Source of the DNA: Caballeronia arvi
GTDB lineage: Bacteria > Pseudomonadota > Gammaproteobacteria > Burkholderiales > Burkholderiaceae
DNA length: 64,000 nt
NCBI RefSeq assembly: GCF_001544695.2
Contig: NZ_FCOM02000023.1
Span: 44,389-108,388 of the forward strand
Direction of reading: 5' to 3'
This document shows, in pieces, positions 36,027 to 42,905 of this stretch; positions within the stretch are counted from its first letter, which is position 1, and every line of letters begins with the position of its first letter. Both the position numbers and the translations under genes were made by a program. Under the pieces are notes generated by a model that was given only the letters and a program-made list of their open reading frames with translations, ran no database searches and was not told where the DNA came from.

Positions 36027-36143
36027 CTCAATACAGTTGCTTTCTTTGCAGCAGCAAAGAAAGTGACTGCCGCCCCGCACAGGGGCGAAGCTAATAAACC
36101 AACACCAATACGGGATCCGGCGAAACCAAAAAAAACAAAACCT

Positions 36144-37511
36144 TCATTCCCGCGCATCCGCATCGCCATGCAACCTCAACGGTATATCCGCAGCAATCTC
36201 CCTCTCGACCTCTTCAGAATCCTTCCCGCGATTAAACAACGCATTAAGCAAGATAGCGAACACCGCGGCAAGCGTAATGCCGCTATGCGTCAGCGGCCCC
36301 ATCCACCCTGGCATATGCGCAAAGAACGTCGGCGCAGCAAGCGGAATCACCCCCGCTCCCAAACTGATCGCGATGATAAGCAGGTTATTCTTGCTATCGA
36401 AATCGACCTTGCTCAAGATCTTCACCCCGGTCGCCGCGACCATGCCAAACATCGCGATCCCCGCGCCGCCCAGCACGACAACCGGTATCGAAGCAATCAA
36501 ATTCGATAACTTCGGCAACAGCCCCAGCAGAATCAAAACCACACCCGACACCGCCACGACCCACCGGCTCTTCACGCCGGTAATCCCCACGAGGCCGATA
36601 TTCTGCGAAAACGACGAATGCGGAAACGTATTGAAGATGCCGCCGATCACCGTGCCGAGTCCATCGGTGCGTAAGCCGCGGGTCGCATCGATACGCGAAA
36701 CGGGCCGCATCGCGAGATCGCCGAGCGCGAGAAACATGCCGAGCGATTCCACCATGATGACCACCATCACGAGACACAGCGATGCGATCGCCGCGATATC
36801 GAACGTAGGCATGCCGAAGGCAAACGGCCGCACCGGCGCAAACCACGCCGCTCGTCCAATGCCCGAAAAATCGACGAACCCGAGCGGCAACGCAATGACA
36901 AATCCGATCGCCATGCCGAGCAAAACAGAAATGTTCGCGATAAAGCCTTTCGAGTACTTATTGATGAGCAAGATCGCAAGCAGCACGATAGCCGCAATCA
37001 TGAGATTCCTCGGCTCGCCGAAATTCGCCGCGCCGCGCCCGCCGCCCGCCCAGTTGATCGCCACCGGGAATAACGTCATGCCGATCGTCAGAATTATCGT
37101 GCCCGTCACGATCGGCGGAAAGAATCGCATCAGCCGCCCGAAGAACGGTGCAATCAGAATCGCAAACAGGCCCGCCGCGATCGTCGCGCCGAAGATCGCC
37201 GTGAGGCCGGCGCCGGACGAAGCCATCGCGACCATCGGACCGACCGGCGCGAAACTCACGCCCATGATCACCGGCAACCGTATGCCGAATTTCCACACGC
37301 CGATGCATTGCACCAGCGTCACGAGCCCGCACGCAAACAGATCCGAGCTGATCAGAAACGCAATCTGATCCTTCGGCAACCTCAACGCCGCGCCGATGAT
37401 GAGCGGCACCGCGATCGCGCCCGCATACATCACGAGGACGTGCTGAATGCCGACTGCGAGCATCTGACCAATGGGCAGCACCTCGTCGACGGGGTGGATC
37501 GTTTCAGCCAT
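36144..37511 (-). CDS. Nucleobase:cation symporter-2 purine/xanthine permease
   Basis: This 455-residue NCS2/NAT permease has about 14 membrane segments. The NAT signature region is NTFPHSSFSQNIGLVGITGVKSR. The TM8 acid (MVVIMVESLGMF) and the N-terminal QHVLVMYAGAIAVPLIIG are also diagnostic, closest to xanthine/urate (PbuX/XanQ/UapA-type) members and not uracil. It has no adjacent purine catabolic genes. The gene 3' end is G/T-rich next to the repeat. The ATG at 37511 follows GGAG. Confidence 0.87.
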   Translation of the reverse strand: MAETIHPVDEVLPIGQMLAVGIQHVLVMYAGAIAVPLIIGAALRLPKDQIAFLISSDLFACGLVTLVQCIGVWKFGIRLPVIMGVSFAPVGPMVAMASSGAGLTAIFGATIAAGLFAILIAPFFGRLMRFFPPIVTGTIILTIGMTLFPVAINWAGGGRGAANFGEPRNLMIAAIVLLAILLINKYSKGFIANISVLLGMAIGFVIALPLGFVDFSGIGRAAWFAPVRPFAFGMPTFDIAAIASLCLVMVVIMVESLGMFLALGDLAMRPVSRIDATRGLRTDGLGTVIGGIFNTFPHSSFSQNIGLVGITGVKSRWVVAVSGVVLILLGLLPKLSNLIASIPVVVLGGAGIAMFGMVAATGVKILSKVDFDSKNNLLIIAISLGAGVIPLAAPTFFAHMPGWMGPLTHSGITLAAVFAILLNALFNRGKDSEEVEREIAADIPLRLHGDADARE

Positions 37512-37733
37512 GTGCGCTCCGGCGGTCGAATGATTCAGTCATCCGAGTATTGCACCGCGCGCCAGCCGAAAAAATATTCGCGCTGCTATACACGGCATCG
37601 CACGCAACCTAGGGCAACGCGGACAAAGCCTCGCCGCTGACAGAATGTAAGCGCGAACGTCATCGGCGATGCACTACACTGTCCGACGCGCGTCACTCAT
37701 ACTCGTCATACCGTCGAAAGGGAGTCACTCACG

Positions 37734-38081
37734 ATGAACCTGCTTTTCGTCGACGACAATCACGCCTGCATCGAGACCCTCGTCGACATCGCAAGCGGAC
37801 TGGGCCATACCGCAGCCGTCGCACACGACGGCGCAGGCTGCCTCGCGCTCACAGCGAGCGAGCAGTTCGACAGCATCTTTCTCGACATCACGCTTCCCGA
37901 CGCCGATGGCCGCGAAATCTGCACCGCGATCCGCGCACGCGGACCGAGCAGCCGGGCGCGCATCATCGCGATGACAGGACATACCGATTTCGTCGCCGAC
38001 AGCGGCGAAACCAGCTTCGACGGCTATCTGCTCAAACCGATCAGCCTTCAGGCGCTCGAACTCTTTCTACTCTCGCGGTAG
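37734..38081 (+). CDS. Single-domain response regulator (CheY-like)
   Basis: This 115-residue stand-alone receiver has the acidic pair DD (7-8), phospho-Asp51 in IFLDITLPDADG, Thr in IAMTGHT and Lys in LLKPIS. It has no output domain, so it acts by phosphotransfer or protein contact. AAAGGGAG precedes ATG 37734. It lies upstream of the rsb module on the same strand, 245 bases away, and could be a partner for the kinases of that module. Confidence 0.83.
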   Translation: MNLLFVDDNHACIETLVDIASGLGHTAAVAHDGAGCLALTASEQFDSIFLDITLPDADGREICTAIRARGPSSRARIIAMTGHTDFVADSGETSFDGYLLKPISLQALELFLLSR

Positions 38082-38326
38082 AAAAAGCGCACGGGCGTCA
38101 GGAGATTTGACCGGTCGTTATTCTCGTGTCTTGCCGCGGCCGGCAGCAATTGCCGGGTCGCCCGAAAGTGATGTGCAACAAGGCATAGCGGACTGTCGAA
38201 TTTTGGGATGGCATGCTACATTCCGAGCGCCTTGCGTCGCTTAATTTCGATTGTTATCGCGGCGGCGCAACAAAAGCTATGTCCGGGCGCGCAGCCCGAA
38301 AAACATCTATCGCACGGGGAATCGGC

Positions 38327-39244
38327 ATGGAAATGGTCGGCGGAACGCGGCTTGCTCAATTGTTCAACAACAATCAGGAGCAACTGCTCGCGGAGTGGTT
38401 CGCCCAGCAGCATGCCATCGCGTCGCGGCGCGGGCTCGTCGGCGAAGCGGAACTGCGCAACCAGTTCACGCAATTCATCGCGCTTCTGACGACGGCCTTC
38501 AGCGCGTCCGAACGCATCGATTTCAAATCGCCCGCGTGGCAGGAAGTGCGCTCGTTTCTCGCGGAAATGTCCGCGCAGCGCGCGCGTCAGGGTTTTACGC
38601 CGGTCGATACCGCGTTGTTCGTGTTCTCGTTGAAGCAGCCGCTCTTCACGCGTCTGCGCGAATCAGTCGGCAACGATTCCGCGACGCTCGCCGATCTTAC
38701 GTGGACGATCAGCACGCTCTTCGACGAACTCGGCCTCTATACGACCGAAGTGTTTCAGGCGAGCCGCGAGCAGGTCATCGTGCGTCAGCAACAGGAGTTG
38801 CTCGAACTGTCGACGCCCGTCGTGCAACTGTGGGACGGCATTCTCGCGCTGCCTTTGATTGGCACGCTCGATTCCGCGCGCACTCAGGTGGTGATGGAGA
38901 ACCTGCTGCAGAAGATCGTCGAGACGGGCGCGGCCATTTCGATCATCGACATTACCGGTGTGCCGACCGTCGATACGCTCGTCGCGCAGCACTTGCTCAA
39001 AACCGTCGCGGCGGCGCGGCTGATGGGCGCGGACTGCATCATCAGCGGCATTCGTCCGCAGATCGCGCAGACCATCGTGCATCTCGGCGTGAATCTGTCG
39101 AACGTCACGACCAAGGCGACGCTCGCGGCGGCTTTCGTCGTCGCGCTGCAGCGCACGGGCAAGTCGGTGACGGGAGCGCTCGCGCACGACGCATCGCGCG
39201 CGGTCCGTCAGGGCGACGCATTCGATCCGCTGCAACCGGAATGA
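38327..39244 (+). CDS. rsbR: RsbR-like stressosome scaffold (N-sensor plus STAS)
   Basis: This 305-residue protein has an N-terminal helical RsbRD-type sensor domain (about 10-155) joined by a helix to a C-terminal STAS domain (about 163-285). The phospho-Thr position is Thr217 in TGVPTVDTLVAQ, and the second region is SNVTTKATL. In stressosomes RsbR and RsbS form the signalling shell and RsbT phosphorylates them. ATG 38327 follows GGGGAAT; an upstream ATG in frame at 38213 has no site. rsbS and rsbT follow directly. The sensor signal is unknown; it has no heme or flavin signature that I can see. Confidence 0.87.
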   Translation: MEMVGGTRLAQLFNNNQEQLLAEWFAQQHAIASRRGLVGEAELRNQFTQFIALLTTAFSASERIDFKSPAWQEVRSFLAEMSAQRARQGFTPVDTALFVFSLKQPLFTRLRESVGNDSATLADLTWTISTLFDELGLYTTEVFQASREQVIVRQQQELLELSTPVVQLWDGILALPLIGTLDSARTQVVMENLLQKIVETGAAISIIDITGVPTVDTLVAQHLLKTVAAARLMGADCIISGIRPQIAQTIVHLGVNLSNVTTKATLAAAFVVALQRTGKSVTGALAHDASRAVRQGDAFDPLQPE

Positions 39245-39307
39245 CGCCACATCTCGCCATTCGCAGCACGCATCGAACGAAACGCGACTGAACGGGGCCT
39301 CAAAGCG

Positions 39308-39667
39308 ATGGAACGCATTCCGATTCTCACGATGGGCAAGCTGTTGCTCGTCACCATTCAGGTCGACATGCACGACCGGCTCGCGCTCGCGCTGCAGGAC
39401 GATCTGACGAACCGCATCGTGAAGGACGGCGCGCGCGGCGTGCTGATCGACATTTCATCGCTCGATGTGGTCGATTCGTTCATCGGGCGCATGATCGGCA
39501 ACACCGCCGCGATGGCGCGCGTGCTCGACGCCGAGACGGTCGTCGTCGGCATGCAGCCGTCGGTTGCGATCACGCTCGTGGAACTCGGGCTCGCGCTCAC
39601 GGGCGTGCGCACCGCGCTCAACGTGGAAAAGGGCATGGCGCTGCTCGCGAGGGGCGGAACGGTCTGA
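39308..39667 (+). CDS. rsbS: RsbS-like STAS antagonist
   Basis: This 119-residue single STAS domain has Ser57 in SLDVVDSFIGRMIG, the position RsbT phosphorylates, and the block GMQPSVAITLVELGLAL typical of RsbS. In partner switching it holds RsbT until phosphorylated. It lies between rsbR and rsbT. Confidence 0.9.
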   Translation: MERIPILTMGKLLLVTIQVDMHDRLALALQDDLTNRIVKDGARGVLIDISSLDVVDSFIGRMIGNTAAMARVLDAETVVVGMQPSVAITLVELGLALTGVRTALNVEKGMALLARGGTV

Positions 39668-39688
39668 CGGCCGCATGCGAACGACTCC

Positions 39689-40129
39689 ATGACGACCTTC
39701 AATTCCATACCCGCGCCGGGCGCATCGTCGCCGCCCGATACGCTGCCGGTCCGCTCCGACGAGCAGATCGTGCGGCTGCGTCAGTTCGTGCGCGAGAAGG
39801 CGGTCGCGCAAGGCCTGTCTCTCATCGATCAGACCAAGTTCGTGACGGCGGCGAGCGAGCTGGCACGCAACACGCTCATCTATGGCGGCGGCGGCGACGT
39901 GCATTGCACGCTCGTCGAGCGCAACGGCCGCCGCGGCCTGAAACTCGAATTCATCGACAACGGTCCCGGCATTCCCGATATTCAGCGCGCGCTTTCCGAT
40001 GGCTTCACGTCGGGCAGCGGCCTCGGCCTCGGTCTCGGCGGCGCGAAGCGCCTGTGCGACGAGTTCGATATCCGCTCGGCGCCAGGCGAGGGCACGCACG
40101 TTTCGATCACCAAATGGAAACCGTTCTGA
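39689..40129 (+). CDS. rsbT: RsbT-like serine/threonine kinase (GHKL fold)
   Basis: This 146-residue GHKL kinase has the N-box ELARN (57-61), G1 box DNGPGI (90-95) and G2 box GLGLGLGG (111-118). RsbT phosphorylates RsbS and RsbR and, once freed, switches on a downstream effector. In Bacillus that effector is the phosphatase RsbU; no rsbU or sigma-B is seen here. The next gene starts nine bases after the stop. Confidence 0.9.
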   Translation: MTTFNSIPAPGASSPPDTLPVRSDEQIVRLRQFVREKAVAQGLSLIDQTKFVTAASELARNTLIYGGGGDVHCTLVERNGRRGLKLEFIDNGPGIPDIQRALSDGFTSGSGLGLGLGGAKRLCDEFDIRSAPGEGTHVSITKWKPF

Positions 40130-40137
40130 AGGAATCG

Positions 40138-41175
40138 ATGGCCGCGCAGCAGCGCTACGAAATCGCCGATGCGAGCCAGATCGCTCATGCACGGCGATCG
40201 ATCGGCGAGCTTGCGCGCGGGCTGCGTTTCAACGAGACGACCGCGGGCGAACTCGCGATCGTCGTGACGGAATGCGGCACGAATCTGCTCAAGCATGCGC
40301 GGCACGGCGAACTGCTGGTGCGGCCGCTCGTCGATGGTGACGGGGCGTCCCTTCGCTACGGCATCGAAGTGCTGTGCATCGACAACGGCCCGGGCATCCA
40401 CGATCTGCATCGCTGCTTCGAGGACGGCTACACGACCGCCGGCAGTCCCGGCAACGGCATGGGCGCGATCGAACGTCTGTCGGACGAGCTCGATATCTGG
40501 AGCGCGCCGGAACGCGGCACGGTGCTGCGCGTCGTGTTCTGGAATGCGCCGGGCGCGGCGAACGCGGTTGCCGCGCCACTCGCCTATGGCGTCGTGAACC
40601 TGCCGCTCGCCACCGAAACCGTCAGCGGCGACGCCTGGTCGTGCCATCTGAATCAGGGCGAATTCACCGTGCTGGTTGCCGATGGTCTCGGCCACGGTCC
40701 GCTCGCGAATGTCGCCGCGATCGAAGCCGCGAAGGTGCTGGCCGCGAACGGCGATCAGACGCTCGAACGCATCATGGACGCCGCCAACGATGCGCTGCGC
40801 CCGACGCGCGGCGCGGCGGTCGGCATCGCGCGCATGCCGGCGTTCGCGTCGATGTCGGGCATGCAGGTTTCGTTCGCGGGCATCGGCAATATCTCGGCGA
40901 GCGTGTGGACCGAAGGCGCGCATAAGCATCTCGTGTCGCACAGCGGCATCGTCGGGCATTCGGCGCGGCGCGCGCAGCAGTTCGACGCGCCGTATCCGCC
41001 GAACGCGCTCGTCGTGCTCGCGTCGGACGGGCTCACGTCGCGCTGGGATCTCGCGCGTTATCCGGGGCTCGCGATGCGCCATCCGTCGCTCGTCGCGGCC
41101 ATCTTGTACCGCGACTTCGCGCGCGGACGCGACGACATCACCGTGTTCGTCGCGCGCACGACCGGGAGCGCATGA
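40138..41175 (+). CDS. RsbX-like PP2C phosphatase fused to an N-terminal GHKL domain
   Basis: This 345-residue fusion has an N-terminal anti-sigma/RsbT-like ATPase (about 1-138: VTECGTNLLKHAR, DNGPGI, GNGMGAIERLSDE). A SpoIIE/RsbX-type PP2C phosphatase follows (about 155-345: SGDAWSCH, VADGLGHG, VLASDGLTSRWD, RDDITVFVAR) with metal-binding Asp residues. RsbX resets stressosome proteins by dephosphorylation. ATG 40138 has AAGGAA four bases upstream; an in-frame ATG at 40114 overlaps rsbT. This fusion occurs in Gram-negative Rsb modules. Confidence 0.87.
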   Translation: MAAQQRYEIADASQIAHARRSIGELARGLRFNETTAGELAIVVTECGTNLLKHARHGELLVRPLVDGDGASLRYGIEVLCIDNGPGIHDLHRCFEDGYTTAGSPGNGMGAIERLSDELDIWSAPERGTVLRVVFWNAPGAANAVAAPLAYGVVNLPLATETVSGDAWSCHLNQGEFTVLVADGLGHGPLANVAAIEAAKVLAANGDQTLERIMDAANDALRPTRGAAVGIARMPAFASMSGMQVSFAGIGNISASVWTEGAHKHLVSHSGIVGHSARRAQQFDAPYPPNALVVLASDGLTSRWDLARYPGLAMRHPSLVAAILYRDFARGRDDITVFVARTTGSA

Positions 41176-42905
41176 TGACGCGAGCGCTCTACGCGATGCG
41201 GATCGACGGCGAGCGCGATATCGTCGCGGCCCGCGTGAAGGCGCGCGACGCGAGCGCGGCGCTCGGCTTTTCGCCGCAGGATCAGACGCGCATCGCCACG
41301 TCCGTGCTCGAAGCAGCGCGCACGGTGCTGATCGCAGGCGGCGAAGCACGCGCCGATTTTTTCGTCGATGACGCCACGCATCCGCCGCGCTTCGTCGTGC
41401 GTTTTCTGGCCGGCAAGGGCGCGGGCGAACGGTTGCGCGCCATGCGCAACGACGGCAGCGACGCGCAGGCGGCGCTCGGCCTGCTCGCGGCGCAGCGTCT
41501 GATGGATCAGTGCGCGATCGCCGACGAAGCCGATGGCGACACATCGATCTCGCTCGCGAAGGCATTGCCCGATAACGCGCCGTCCGACGTGCAAGCGGTC
41601 ATCGACGTGCTGTCGCGTCAGTCGGGCAACGACACCGCCGCCGAGCTGCAACGTCAGAACCGCGAGCTGATCGCCGCGCTCGCCGATCTGCGTGAGCGTC
41701 AGGAAGAGCTGACACGCCTGACGCGCGAGCTGGAAGACACGAATCGCGGTGTCGTCGCGCTGTATGCGGAGCTCGATGCGCGCGCCGATCATCTGCGCCG
41801 CGCGGACGAATCGAAGTCGCGCTTCCTGTCGAACATGAGTCACGAGTTCCGCACGCCGCTCTCGTCGATCCGCGCGCTCTCGAAGCTGCTGCTCGAACGC
41901 ATCGACGGCGATCTCACGGAAGAGCAGGAAAAGCAGGTGCGTTTCATCCGCAAGGCGGCGGAAGACCTGTCGGAAACGGTCGACGATCTGCTCGATCTCG
42001 CGAAGATCGAAGCGGGCAAGATCGAAGTGCGGCCTGCCGAGTTCGAAGTCGATACCTTGTTTTCGGCGCTGCGCGGGATGTTGCGGCCACTGTCGCCGGG
42101 CGGCGCGGTGGAACTCGTGTTCGATTCGTGCGAAGGGCTGCCGCCCATCTGCACCGACGAAGCGAAGGTCGCGCAGGTGGTGCGCAACTTCGTGTCGAAC
42201 GCGCTCAAGTTCACGGAGCGCGGCGACGTGCGCGTGAGTGCGAGTTATGACGACGTGCGCCGGCTCATCACGTTTTCCGTCAGCGATACGGGCATCGGCA
42301 TTGCGCCGGAGCATCAGCAGGTCGTGTTCGAAGAGTTCGGGCAAGTCGAGAATCGCTTGCAGCAGTACGTGAAGGGCACGGGTCTCGGTTTGCCGTTGTG
42401 CCGCAAGCTCTGCAAGCTGCTCGGCGGCGATGTGTCGTTGACGAGCGTGCTCGGGCGCGGCTCGGTTTTCAGCGCGACGATTCCCGCGTACTACGGCGCC
42501 GATTTCGATGCGGCGCATCACGCCGCGAGCGACACGCGGCCCGCTGTGCTGATCGTCGCGAGCAATCCGATCGAGCGGCTCGACTGCGAAGCGGCGCTGC
42601 GCGATTCGCCATATCGCGCGATGAGTGCCGCGACGCTCGACGAAGCCGGCCGCCTGCTCGCGCGCACGCAGCCTGCCGCGTTGCTGCTCGCGGTGCGGCC
42701 CGCGCCATCGGAAGCATGGATCTGGCTGGCCGCGTTGCGCGCGCAGGCGGCCACGCGCAGCATTCCGGTCGTCGTGCTCGGCGAGGCGGAAGATCGCGCC
42801 GAAGCACAAGCGCTGGGCGCGACCGTGTTCATCGAGAAGCCAGCGGGCGGCGATGCGCTAGCGGGCGTGCTGGATGCGGTGACGGGCAAGGGACGACCAT
42901 CATGA
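41172..42905 (+). CDS. Histidine kinase with N-terminal RsbT-like domain and inactive receiver
   Basis: This 577-residue protein overlaps the rsbX-like gene by four bases. Residues 1-130 resemble a GHKL/RsbT fold without a clear N-box. A coiled coil (about 150-215) leads to HisKA with His224 in SNMSHEFRTPLSS, then a HATPase with NFVSNALKF, DTGIGIAPEH and GTGLGLPLC. The C-terminal receiver-like domain (about 456-577) lacks the acidic pair (VASNP) and has Ala where Asp belongs (LLLAVRP), though Lys in IEKPAGG remains. So it probably signals by its His and transfers to another protein, such as the next hybrid kinase or the single receiver. Confidence 0.86.
   Translation: MMTRALYAMRIDGERDIVAARVKARDASAALGFSPQDQTRIATSVLEAARTVLIAGGEARADFFVDDATHPPRFVVRFLAGKGAGERLRAMRNDGSDAQAALGLLAAQRLMDQCAIADEADGDTSISLAKALPDNAPSDVQAVIDVLSRQSGNDTAAELQRQNRELIAALADLRERQEELTRLTRELEDTNRGVVALYAELDARADHLRRADESKSRFLSNMSHEFRTPLSSIRALSKLLLERIDGDLTEEQEKQVRFIRKAAEDLSETVDDLLDLAKIEAGKIEVRPAEFEVDTLFSALRGMLRPLSPGGAVELVFDSCEGLPPICTDEAKVAQVVRNFVSNALKFTERGDVRVSASYDDVRRLITFSVSDTGIGIAPEHQQVVFEEFGQVENRLQQYVKGTGLGLPLCRKLCKLLGGDVSLTSVLGRGSVFSATIPAYYGADFDAAHHAASDTRPAVLIVASNPIERLDCEAALRDSPYRAMSAATLDEAGRLLARTQPAALLLAVRPAPSEAWIWLAALRAQAATRSIPVVVLGEAEDRAEAQALGATVFIEKPAGGDALAGVLDAVTGKGRPS

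Larger units (their letters stand above)
34860..36039 (+). mobile_element. IS110-family insertion element (IS621-like), about 1180 bp
   Basis: The boundaries come from comparing copy B with uninterrupted copy A. The reference reads GGTTACTTTCTTTGCAG; here GGTTACT is followed by TGTATAACG and, 1180 bases later, ACAGTTG is followed by CTTTCTTTGCAG. The CT at 34858-34859 recurs at 36040-36041, as expected for a two-base core and no longer duplication. There are no inverted terminal repeats. It has one transposase gene and a 171-base left non-coding end. The joined ends would read ACAGTTG-CT-TGTATAAC, close to the IS621 donor site as I remember it. Confidence 0.9.
34310..36122. repeat. Long inverted-arm repeat element, copy B, split by an IS110 element
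   Basis: This copy is homologous to copy A. The left arm (34310-34540) and the right arm (34735-34859 and 36040-36122) are interrupted by the insertion at 34860-36039. Relative to its arms, the centre lies in the opposite orientation to copy A. The arm block 34449-34468 (GCGATTGACCTAATGGCC core) is complementary to 34783-34801 but replaces the GAACTACTCTCGTGGTCC block of copy A. With the IS removed, the element is about 630 bases. Confidence 0.9.

Noticed and set aside
36144..37511. Uracil permease
   Set aside because: The NTFPHSSFSQNIG region fits purine/xanthine NAT members better than UraA.
39982..42809. Long antisense frames (for example 3430-4944, 5048-6607, 39982-41565, 41058-42809, 43154-44761 on the minus strand)
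   Set aside because: They are shadows of real genes in GC-rich DNA: Arg/His/Asp-rich text, no motifs, and the opposite strand carries clear families.
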